From assembly GCA_036524155.1 (NCBI GenBank), contig DATDCV010000005.1, forward strand, positions 1-12,589: a stretch of 12,589 nt of DNA, given 5' to 3'. The notes below the pieces were generated by a model. It ran no database searches. It was given only the letters and a program-made list of their open reading frames with translations, and had not been told where the DNA came from. The number at the start of each line of letters is the position of its first letter. The first letter of the stretch is position 1. This document shows positions 1 to 7,578 of the stretch, in pieces. This stretch comes from DATDCV01 sp036524155. Its GTDB lineage: Bacteria; Verrucomicrobiota; Verrucomicrobiia; Limisphaerales; UBA8199. The position numbers and the translations under genes are program-made.

Positions 1-8
1 CCCGGCGG

Positions 9-3000
9 TTAGCGGCGGTTGGTTTCCGCCCGGAGAACCATGGGTCCAACCCAGCGGGTATTGTAGCGTGGAATCCAATCGTCCTTGAGGGCGGGCGGGC
101 GCGACAGACTGTCGTAGTTCTGGTCGTCCATGCCCAGGAACGGCAGCGGTTCGACTCGCCAGCCTTGGCCGACGTGGAAGTCGGCATCTTTGTCCCAACC
201 GACGACGTAGAGGAAGAAATCCCGCTGCAGGCCGGCAGAGACGGGAGGGAGGCGGTCGGCCCGGAAACTCAAAGCCAGCTCATCGCCGCCGTTGAGGAGC
301 GCGAGCGCGTTGTCCTTCTGAGCCACCAACTCATCCACAGGACCATAACGGGTGCACCATCCCGAAACGGCGCGCCGCCAGGGAGGAGTGGCGGACACTT
401 TGTCGTATTCGGGCGTGAGCGGCAGCCACTCGGGCAGCCGCGCAAACTCGCTGAAACCGCGCCAGTGCAAGTCGGCGCTGTCGGGGTTCAGTACGGTGAC
501 GCGGTTCTGCGCCGGGGAAGCCTTTTCACAGAGAATCGCATGGTCCCAATAAAGTTCGTAGGCCGTGGTCAGGCGGAGGCGGCGCGTGCCGGCGGGGAGC
601 TTGCCTTCGAGGTCGACGAGAATGGCTTTGGTTTTGCCGGCCGGCACGCCAACGTCCCCGAGCACGGTTTTCCAGGCGCCGTCAGGCAGTTCGGCCTCGA
701 GGGCGGGAAACGGAAACGGCAGGTTGGGGTCGAGCGACGCGGCGATGTTGGCCATGCCGCCGCCGAACCGCAGCCAGCCGTTCAGCACGAGGACCAGCGG
801 CACGTTTTCGGGCAACTCCCCGAAATCAAAAGTCACCGAGAACGGCTCAGCGAGGCCGCGCAGTTGCGGTTCTCGGAGGCGAACGGGGCGGACCATATTA
901 CCATCGATGGCGCGCAGCGCCTCGGTGACATCCTCGCCGTCGCTGCGGACGGCCCGCTGCACGGTTTGGCGCTGCTTCAGAGTCCAGAGTTCGTGCGGCG
1001 GGAAGGGCCCGCCTGCATGCATCTTGCTGGTCGGCACCATGAGTGTTCCCGCCGGATGATCCACCGCGACTAGTCTCGCCTGGTCCAGGTAGAGGACCTC
1101 CCGCAGCTCTTCGGTGATGCGAATTTCGTGTTGGCCGTTGCGGGCGGGAAACTCTGCCTCGCCGCCCAGCGCGAGGAATTCTTCGGGGTCCTGCGCGACG
1201 TAACGGTTATGACTGATCGGCAAGCCCAGCGGCGCCGCCCCGAGCATGTCGGTAACGAATCGGAAAACCCGGCCATTCCAGGCGTAAAGGTAGGGACACG
1301 AACCGGTTGGCACAACCAGTTCGACCAGGCTGAGGGGCTGCTTTTGGACCGGAACGTCGAGCATTGTCGTCGCGAGGTCGGACCAGCGGGTTTGGAGCAT
1401 CTCGATTTTGTCGTGCTGGCCGGTGCCGACCTCGAAGGGGAGTTCGTTCAGGGTGCGGATGGCGCGCCAATGGCCGGCGACGAACTGGACGCGCGCGCCA
1501 AGCGCGGAGGCGTTCGATCGGTTGCCGACCAGTTGCAGCTTGAGCTGTTTGTTGGCGTTGCCGCCGTCGTTGCGCCAAAACTGCAGTCCCTTGGGTGTGC
1601 TGAGCACGAGGTCGGTGTCGCCGTCGTTGTCAAAATCCGCGGCAGCGACAAAATCGACCGTTCCAATTTTGTCGAGGCCAACCCGGGAAGCCACTTCCTG
1701 AAAGCCGGCCTTGCCGGCATTGCGCCAGGCGCGAACGCCGCTGCCGTAGGCGAAAATGTCCAGCCAGCCGTCGTTGTCGTAATCCAGCAGTTTGATTCCC
1801 TTGGGTTGCAGCCCTTTGAACGGGAGCGTCTGCCGCGCGCCGGCGCCACCAAACACGACCGTGATTTCCCGATCGTTGGCCAGCACGATGTCCATCAGGA
1901 GATCGTTGTTCAAATCCCCGAAGGCGACAAAGGAAGCGGCGGGCAAACTCGCGGCAAGGTTGGTTTCGACAAAGGACCCAGCGCGCTGCTTGGCAAAAAA
2001 GACAGGCGGCTGTCCCGCGCGGGCCAGGAAAACTCCGGGCACATCCTCACCCTGCCAGTCCTCGACGGCGGCGGTCTCGAGCCCCTTCATCAGTGACGGT
2101 AGACCCGAGTTGGTATGTTCCTGGAAATAGAAACTGCCGAGGTTGCGATAGAGGCGAACGCCTTCCCCGCCGGGCAAAAGGGTGAGCAAATCGAGCTTGC
2201 CGGTGAAGTCCAGGTCGGCCAGCACAGCGTCCCTGGCTTTGAGACCTTTCAGGCCGGCGGCCGCGGTCACCTCCCGGAACTGGCCATTCGTGGCGAACCT
2301 GAACACATACGAAACCCGCTCGCCCAGAAGCACCACGTCTTCGAACCGGTCATTGTTGAGATCGCCGACGAGGCAGCGGGTGAACAGGAGGGGAACCGGA
2401 AGGGCGGCGGACGAGGCCGGAGGGACGACGGGCCCTGGTTCAAACCGGCCGTTGATGTTGTTGAGCAAGCGAAAGCCGTTACTCTGGACGACGAAAAGAC
2501 TATTGCGGCCATCGTGGTTGAAGTCGATGACACCGACCGGTCCGAGACAAGTCGCGGCGTCGGAGCCGAACATAGACCCTGTGGCCTCGACGAAGCGCAC
2601 TGGCACACCCGAGGGATCCGGTTGCTCGAGGCGAAAGGCGATCCGTGGCTGGGTGTACTTGCAGCGTTCGAGCGCGACGGGACTCAGAGACACGTTGGGG
2701 TTTTTGGCAAGATTCTGCTGATGCTTGGCCAGCTCCCTGGCCGCCTCGTCACTGCGCCCCACCCGCTGGTAAAGGCGGCTGAGCTGATAGTGCGCCGAGG
2801 GATGTTCCGGCACGAATTGCACCAGGGTCTCGAATTCCCGAATGGCATCCTCCAGATGCCCGGCGCGTTCCTGGGCGATGCCGAGCTGGAAATTCAGAGC
2901 ATCGACAGCGGGATCGATCTTCTGGGATTCCTGGAAGGCCTGGATGGCGGGTTCAGCCAGGTTGAGGCGCAGGTAGCCGCAGCCCATGAGGTAATAGGCG

Positions 3001-3308
3001 GCGGCCTGGTTATGGTCGAGGTTGAGCACCTGCTTGCATTGCGCAATGGCCGCCTCGGAGTTATTCGCCAGCAGATACGCATTGGCCAGGTTGAGGTGGG
3101 CGTCGATGCTCTCGGGCGCGAGTTGGACGGCTCTCGAGTAGGCGGCGATGGCATTGGTCGCGTCGCCTTTTTGCAGCGAGCCCTGGCCGACCGTCATCTC
3201 GCGTTCGAAGGTTTCGGTGTTCGGTTTGCATGAGCAGACCAGCACAAGGGCAGCCGAAAGCGCTAGCCCTGCCAGCCGTGTAAACAGGGATCTTAGCATG
3301 CGGCGCAT
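9..3308 (-). CDS. TPR / FG-GAP (VCBS) / ASPIC-UnbV-like repeat lipoprotein
   Basis: Large predicted lipoprotein (1,099 aa from this start), probably anchored in a membrane facing the periplasm or the cell surface. The N-terminus has a basic stretch, a hydrophobic core and a lipobox-like VCSC, with Cys27 as the likely lipidated residue. Residues about 35-205 are tetratricopeptide repeats (for example the stretch around AIAAYSRAVQLAPES). Residues about 235-590 are FG-GAP/VCBS beta-propeller-type repeats with acidic calcium-binding-like loops: DFNHDG (262-267), DLNNDR (316-321), DLNNDL (465-470), DYDNDG (509-514) and DFDNDG (559-564). Residues about 595-655 (ALGARVQF onwards) resemble the ASPIC/UnbV domain found after such repeats in CRTAC1-like proteins. 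The last ~440 residues, starting near PYLYAWNGRVFRFVTD, match no domain I can name. The start is uncertain: an in-frame TTG at 3335 would add nine residues and an ATG at 3299 would remove three. None has a good ribosome binding site. I chose the ATG at 3308 because it gives a normal-length signal peptide. TPR plus FG-GAP suggests protein or glycan binding; the ligand is unknown. Confidence 0.9.
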   Translation of the reverse strand: MRRMLRSLFTRLAGLALSAALVLVCSCKPNTETFEREMTVGQGSLQKGDATNAIAAYSRAVQLAPESIDAHLNLANAYLLANNSEAAIAQCKQVLNLDHNQAAAYYLMGCGYLRLNLAEPAIQAFQESQKIDPAVDALNFQLGIAQERAGHLEDAIREFETLVQFVPEHPSAHYQLSRLYQRVGRSDEAARELAKHQQNLAKNPNVSLSPVALERCKYTQPRIAFRLEQPDPSGVPVRFVEATGSMFGSDAATCLGPVGVIDFNHDGRNSLFVVQSNGFRLLNNINGRFEPGPVVPPASSAALPVPLLFTRCLVGDLNNDRFEDVVLLGERVSYVFRFATNGQFREVTAAAGLKGLKARDAVLADLDFTGKLDLLTLLPGGEGVRLYRNLGSFYFQEHTNSGLPSLMKGLETAAVEDWQGEDVPGVFLARAGQPPVFFAKQRAGSFVETNLAASLPAASFVAFGDLNNDLLMDIVLANDREITVVFGGAGARQTLPFKGLQPKGIKLLDYDNDGWLDIFAYGSGVRAWRNAGKAGFQEVASRVGLDKIGTVDFVAAADFDNDGDTDLVLSTPKGLQFWRNDGGNANKQLKLQLVGNRSNASALGARVQFVAGHWRAIRTLNELPFEVGTGQHDKIEMLQTRWSDLATTMLDVPVQKQPLSLVELVVPTGSCPYLYAWNGRVFRFVTDMLGAAPLGLPISHNRYVAQDPEEFLALGGEAEFPARNGQHEIRITEELREVLYLDQARLVAVDHPAGTLMVPTSKMHAGGPFPPHELWTLKQRQTVQRAVRSDGEDVTEALRAIDGNMVRPVRLREPQLRGLAEPFSVTFDFGELPENVPLVLVLNGWLRFGGGMANIAASLDPNLPFPFPALEAELPDGAWKTVLGDVGVPAGKTKAILVDLEGKLPAGTRRLRLTTAYELYWDHAILCEKASPAQNRVTVLNPDSADLHWRGFSEFARLPEWLPLTPEYDKVSATPPWRRAVSGWCTRYGPVDELVAQKDNALALLNGGDELALSFRADRLPPVSAGLQRDFFLYVVGWDKDADFHVGQGWRVEPLPFLGMDDQNYDSLSRPPALKDDWIPRYNTRWVGPMVLRAETNRR

Positions 3309-3458
3309 GCTGGCAAGAGTGCGGGGATTGCGCAACAGAAAGAGGGGGGCGATCGGTGGGCCAAGGAATTAGTGACGAGCTGAAATCTTTACATTTCTAT
3401 TGACCAGAGGGGGCATTCTGTGGCGGGATGATAGGCACCCATATACGGGTACAGTCAG
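3309..3458. promoter_or_regulatory. Divergent intergenic region between lipoprotein and SNF2 genes
   Basis: This 150-bp stretch separates two divergently transcribed genes and must hold both promoters. It is visibly more AT-rich around 3381-3402 than the flanking genes. On the plus strand TTTACA (3389-3394) and TTGACC (3400-3405) look like -35 elements, but neither has a good -10 at 16-18 bp. On the minus strand no convincing sigma-70 pair was found. The interval therefore probably contains promoters that I cannot place. Confidence 0.4.
3437..3450. other. 14-bp interrupted dyad just upstream of the SNF2 gene
   Basis: ACCCATATACGGGT reads as ACCC-n-TATA-n-GGGT, symmetric except for one base pair. 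It ends 8 bp before the SNF2-family start codon. It could be an operator half-overlapping a -10-like TATACG, or a short 5'-UTR stem. A 14-bp dyad can arise by chance, so confidence is low. Confidence 0.25.
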
Positions 3459-6400
3459 ATGGCCAGAGCTCTAGCCAAAAGCGGAAACGGGTCGCGTTCG
3501 GGGCAACCGTCGAAATACGATGCCCAGAACACGGTGCTTTCAAAAACCTACGGTGCGCTGGCCGATCTGCGCCGGGAACTTTCCGATTCGAAAGCTGCGG
3601 TCTCGGAGCGCGAGGACCTGTTAAGGAGCTTTTCGGCGTGCGGCGACTCGCAGAGGGCATGGCTGCTGCTGGAGGATTACTTCGAAAAATTATCGTTGTC
3701 GCGGAAGGACTTTCCCAGCAACGACTGGTGGCCGCGCCTGTTGTCAGCCCGGGGGGGAGCCCGGCTGGAAGAAGTTGCGTTCCTGTTTCTGCGGGCCAAA
3801 CGGCCGCTGCCGACCGAATTGACTAGTTACGGCAACCTGGACCGTTTCGCCGCGGTTGAACGAGCGGCCCAGGAACGCCAACTGGTTCAGCAGTTGGAGG
3901 CGTGGTTGTTTCCACCCCGCCCGGCGCACCTGGACACTCCTCGCGCCAGTCTGCGCGTGCTGTGCCATTGCGAACCCGACGACCAGGCTCCCGGGCGGCA
4001 ACGATTGGCGGTCCAGTTCATCGTCCTGAGGCCGCGCACCGGGGAGAAGGCGAAAACCCTTGACGAGCTGGTGGACCTCGCGAATCGCGCGGCGCACGAA
4101 CAGGAGTTGTTTCGGCCTGAGGATTGGGACTTTATCGAATGGTTGGCACAGGTGCATGCGGGCCGTGCGGAGCGGCAGGGAAGCATGGTGCTGACCGAGT
4201 TAGAGCTGCTGCACTGGCTGGCCCGGTGGGGCGGCACAACGCGGCTGGAATTGCCCGCGGCGGAAGGGGGCGGGACGCTTTCCTTCCTCGGGGAGGTCGC
4301 CGAACTAACGCCGCACCTGCAAAACGGGGACCAGGAACTCTCGTTCACTCACCGGCTCACGGTTCCCGGGGGCAAGACCCACGCGATACACGACGTTCGG
4401 TTCTTCAATCAACGGCCGCCGCTGGCGCTGGCGGGAGGAAGGTTTTACCTGCTGCGCAACGCGCCTCCCGCCCAGTTGCTTGAGTATTGGGCCAACCAGC
4501 CCGCCGTGCCCGTTCGCAAGCTTAGCCACAGGCTGCTGATGCACCTGCGCAAGACGCAGTCCAACCACGGCGTGGATTGGGACCAGCTCTGTGTCACGCA
4601 CGCGGCCAGGCCGCAGTTCGTTTTCGAGTTGCAGGATGAAACGATACGATTGCGCTTGCTGGCCGTAAGCCAGCGGGACAACAGCGTCTGGATTTGGAAC
4701 GGCCACGAATGGCAACTGCAGGAACCCAGGAAGCGACCGACGGACAAGCCTGAAATTCTGGATGATCCCAGACTCGAGCCGGCGACACTGTGGTTGCGGC
4801 AGTTGGACTGGTTCACGCCCGAGCCCGGACTTTGGATTGGCGATGCAACGGAAGCCTTCCTCAGCGCGCTGGCTCGTGCCTGGCAGGATCGTCCATCGGC
4901 GGCCGACTATCTGGGAAATGCCGCTTTCCATCGCCTGTTTATGAACCCGCGGCAGCTGCGTCCGCGGTTAGTGGTGAAGGGCAGCGGCATCGATTGGCTG
5001 TGCGTTTCGGCGGAATGGGAGCAGGAGAGTCTGAAGCTGACGCCGGCGGACCTGCAGCGACTGCAAACTGCGACCGGTCGCTTCATTAGACTGCCCGACG
5101 CGGGTTGGGTGGAGTTGGACTCCGCGGCGGTGCAAACGGCGCACGAATCGATGGCGGAAATGGGAGTTGACGGCCTGGTGCCTGTAGCGCAGCGGATCGG
5201 GTTGGAGCAGGTGGCGCATTTGGACGAGCAGGCTCTACAGCGGTTCTCGGAATCGCCGCAAGCGAAGGCCTTGCGCCAGCGGTTGAAGGAGTTCCGGGGT
5301 GTTCCGGCCGCCGCGTTGCCGGGCGGAGTGCAAGCCACGCTGCGGCCGTACCAAAAAGATGGCTTCGACTTCCTGTGCCACCTGTCGAAGATCCGGCTGG
5401 GCGGCGTTCTGGCGGACGACATGGGCTTGGGTAAGACAGTCCAGACTCTGGCCTGGCTGGTGTGGTTGAAAGAACGGAATGGCAAGGACCCCAAACCGTC
5501 CTTGGTGATCTGCCCGGCCTCGGTGCTGCACAACTGGCGCCGCGAGGCAAACCGGTTTACCCCGGGTATGAAGGTGCTGGTACTGGAAAGCGGCGCGGCG
5601 CGGCATAATTTGCGGAAGCAAATTCCGCAACACGACATTATTGTCACGAATTACGCGCTGCTGCGCCGCGATTTGGAGCAGTTGCAGAAATTCGCCTTCC
5701 GGGCGGTTATCCTTGATGAAGCGCAGTTCATCAAGAACCCGGGCGCGCAGGTAACCCAGTCGGTCAAGCAGCTCAAATCCGAGCACCGGCTGGCGCTGAC
5801 CGGCACGCCCCTGGAGAACCGGTTGCTGGACCTGTGGAGCATTGTTGACTTCATCCAGCCCAACTACCTCGGCAACCAGGACCAGTTCAGCGAGGCCTAC
5901 GAACCGCGCGGGGAGGACGCGGCATCGGCCCAGGCCATTGGCCGGAAGCGGCTTTCGGCGAAGTTGCGGCCGCTGTTGTTGCGGCGCTTGAAAAAGCATG
6001 TGGCGAAAGATTTGCCCGAGCGGATCGAACAACGCCGGGACTGCGAATTGGGCGAGGATCAGCGCAAGCTGTATCTCGCCGAGTTGCGCCGCAGCCGGGA
6101 GCAGGTGATGAAGACCGTCGCGGAGAAAGGGCTGAACAAAAGCAAGATTCACGTGCTGGCGGCGCTGACGCGGCTGCGCCAGATTTGTTGCCATCCCAAG
6201 CTCGTCGGCAACGAAGCGGCTTCGGGCAAGACTGAAATTCTGTTTGAACTGCTGGACGCGCTGCTGGCTGAGGGGCAAAAAGTGCTGCTGTTCAGCCAAT
6301 TCGTGCAGATGCTGGAATTGCTCGAGCGGGAATGCCGTGAACGCCAAATCCCGACGCACATTCTGACGGGTCAAACCAAAGACCGGCAGGGAGTCGTCAG

Positions 6401-6731
6401 CGCGTTTCAGAACGATCCGAACGCGTCGGTCTTCCTGCTGAGCCTGCGCGCCGCCGGAACCGGGCTGAACCTGACCACCGCCAGTTACGTCGTGCTCTAC
6501 GATCCCTGGTGGAACCCGGCAGTCGAAGCCCAGGCCATCGACCGCTCACATCGCATCGGCCAGACCCAAACCGTCAACGCGTATCGGCTGATCTCGCCGG
6601 GAACGGTTGAAGAAAAGATCTGGGACCTCCAACAGAGCAAAGCCCAAACGATCGCCGACGTGCTGGGTGAGGAAGGCTTTGCCCGCAGTCTCTCCAAGAC
6701 CGACCTGGAGTACTTGTTCGCGGAGGACTGA
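3459..6731 (+). CDS. SNF2/SWI2-family DNA-dependent ATPase (DEAD/DEAH-box helicase superfamily 2)
   Basis: Cytoplasmic ATP-driven double-stranded-DNA translocase, 1,090 aa, of the bacterial SNF2 family; such proteins remodel protein-DNA or RNA-polymerase-DNA complexes rather than separating strands. The C-terminal half carries the motifs in order: motif I DDMGLGKT (653-660), motif Ia CPASVLHNW, motif II DEAQ (753-756), motif III LTGTP (780-784), motif IV-like LFSQF (944-948), motif V AAGTGLNL (from 998) and motif VI QAIDRSHRIGQ (1025-1035). All are intact, so the ATPase should be active. The first ~625 residues are an extension without a zinc-binding SWIM motif. The part just before the ATPase, with RFIRLPDAGWVELD, recalls the SNF2-associated region seen before the ATPase in other bacterial members; I would not name it with certainty. 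The start is well fixed: an in-frame TAG lies at 3432-3434 and this is the first usable start codon after it. No clear Shine-Dalgarno precedes it. It stands alone, divergent from the lipoprotein gene and convergent with the lolA-like gene. The target is unknown. Confidence 0.95.
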   Translation: MARALAKSGNGSRSGQPSKYDAQNTVLSKTYGALADLRRELSDSKAAVSEREDLLRSFSACGDSQRAWLLLEDYFEKLSLSRKDFPSNDWWPRLLSARGGARLEEVAFLFLRAKRPLPTELTSYGNLDRFAAVERAAQERQLVQQLEAWLFPPRPAHLDTPRASLRVLCHCEPDDQAPGRQRLAVQFIVLRPRTGEKAKTLDELVDLANRAAHEQELFRPEDWDFIEWLAQVHAGRAERQGSMVLTELELLHWLARWGGTTRLELPAAEGGGTLSFLGEVAELTPHLQNGDQELSFTHRLTVPGGKTHAIHDVRFFNQRPPLALAGGRFYLLRNAPPAQLLEYWANQPAVPVRKLSHRLLMHLRKTQSNHGVDWDQLCVTHAARPQFVFELQDETIRLRLLAVSQRDNSVWIWNGHEWQLQEPRKRPTDKPEILDDPRLEPATLWLRQLDWFTPEPGLWIGDATEAFLSALARAWQDRPSAADYLGNAAFHRLFMNPRQLRPRLVVKGSGIDWLCVSAEWEQESLKLTPADLQRLQTATGRFIRLPDAGWVELDSAAVQTAHESMAEMGVDGLVPVAQRIGLEQVAHLDEQALQRFSESPQAKALRQRLKEFRGVPAAALPGGVQATLRPYQKDGFDFLCHLSKIRLGGVLADDMGLGKTVQTLAWLVWLKERNGKDPKPSLVICPASVLHNWRREANRFTPGMKVLVLESGAARHNLRKQIPQHDIIVTNYALLRRDLEQLQKFAFRAVILDEAQFIKNPGAQVTQSVKQLKSEHRLALTGTPLENRLLDLWSIVDFIQPNYLGNQDQFSEAYEPRGEDAASAQAIGRKRLSAKLRPLLLRRLKKHVAKDLPERIEQRRDCELGEDQRKLYLAELRRSREQVMKTVAEKGLNKSKIHVLAALTRLRQICCHPKLVGNEAASGKTEILFELLDALLAEGQKVLLFSQFVQMLELLERECRERQIPTHILTGQTKDRQGVVSAFQNDPNASVFLLSLRAAGTGLNLTTASYVVLYDPWWNPAVEAQAIDRSHRIGQTQTVNAYRLISPGTVEEKIWDLQQSKAQTIADVLGEEGFARSLSKTDLEYLFAED

Positions 6732-6753
6732 GGGCGCGCGGAGGCGAGAGCGT

Positions 6754-7578
6754 CTAGCGGCGGGTGGCGGCGCCTGCCCGGCGGTCGTCGAATTTAAACT
6801 CAATCTTCGTGCGTGTGCCGGCCTGCCGATTCCAAATGATCATCTCCTCGAGTTCCTGAACGCCGTTGACCTTCTCCAGTTTCGTGGGCTCGAAGACTTT
6901 GAGCAGCTTGCCTTTCGCGTCGTACGCTTCTGCGCGCACGAGAACCAGCTCATCCGGACGGTTGGCGCCGACCCAGGACACCACCTTCGAATAGCCACCC
7001 GGGACGGGGCGAGGATCGGTGCTCTCCAGCTTCTGGCAAAAAACGGATCGCTTCATCTCACGCCGAGTAACGCGTTGCTCCGGCCAATACAGGAAATCGA
7101 GCCCGAGATCGGCGGCGCAAAAGTCCGAGCCGGCGAACGGAAGTGATAATTCGCCGGCAGCGAGTTTTCGGGCCGGGGCATCAGCCGGGTCGCAGATCCA
7201 ATATTCGTTGGGCTGGCTCAGAGTGTGGACGATGGTCAGCTTCGTCCCCCGACTCGAATCGCCGGGCGGAACGGTTTGATAAACATTCAGGAAGTTGGTC
7301 GGCGTACAAACAATCTCGAATCGCACGGACACCTGGCTATCCCGGTCGTCGCGGTCGGTGATCTTGAACACGAGCGTCTGGGTCATATCCTGCGTCGGCT
7401 TGATGCGCCGCAGGTTGTCGACGAGTTCGGCGGCCTGTTTTCGGCCTTCCACCGGATCGAGCTCGACCAGCGGCTTCAATCCTGATTTCGGCTGGGCGAG
7501 GCAGGGTGAGAGCGGCGGCAGCAGGAGGGCCGCAGTAAACAAGACACCAAACCCGGCTCTCGGCAGGCGCGATTTCAT
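6754..7578 (-). CDS. Outer membrane lipoprotein-sorting-like periplasmic protein (LolA/LolB-fold family)
   Basis: Predicted exported protein of 274 aa. The N-terminus (MKSRLPRAGF, then a hydrophobic stretch ending PCLAQ) is a signal peptide, likely cut after Ala28. The Cys before the cut is not in an acceptable lipobox (preceded by Pro), so I expect a soluble periplasmic protein. The mature part has the pattern of proteins annotated as outer membrane lipoprotein-sorting protein: an N-terminal segment with TQTLVFKITDRDD, a central EYWICDP strand, GSDF followed by a DL segment (about 150-158), and a late KLLKVFEPTKLEKVNG strand pair. These proteins adopt a LolA-type open beta-barrel that binds acylated lipoproteins or other lipids; the ligand here is inferred only. 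The reading frame stays open upstream as far as 7671, but that extension lies inside lon and lacks a signal-like start. The ATG at 7578 is preferred because it gives the signal peptide and overlaps the lon stop codon as ATGA, indicating translational coupling. It is convergent with the SNF2 gene, 22 bp away, and I see no terminator hairpin between them. Confidence 0.8.
   Translation of the reverse strand: MKSRLPRAGFGVLFTAALLLPPLSPCLAQPKSGLKPLVELDPVEGRKQAAELVDNLRRIKPTQDMTQTLVFKITDRDDRDSQVSVRFEIVCTPTNFLNVYQTVPPGDSSRGTKLTIVHTLSQPNEYWICDPADAPARKLAAGELSLPFAGSDFCAADLGLDFLYWPEQRVTRREMKRSVFCQKLESTDPRPVPGGYSKVVSWVGANRPDELVLVRAEAYDAKGKLLKVFEPTKLEKVNGVQELEEMIIWNRQAGTRTKIEFKFDDRRAGAATRR

Noticed and set aside
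165..3233. Long plus-strand open frames (302, 322 and 372 codons) opposite the repeat lipoprotein
   Set aside because: They lie antisense to a gene with clear domains. Their translations are low-complexity, without motifs, as expected for shadow frames in GC-rich DNA.
5235..6374. 379-codon minus-strand open frame opposite the SNF2 ATPase core
   Set aside because: The plus strand here encodes conserved helicase motifs. The antisense product is Gln/Arg/Leu-rich with no recognisable domain.
6732..6753. Bidirectional terminator between the convergent SNF2 and lolA-like genes
   Set aside because: The 22-bp gap and its flanks are GC-rich, but I could find no stem with matching arms and no T-run on either strand.
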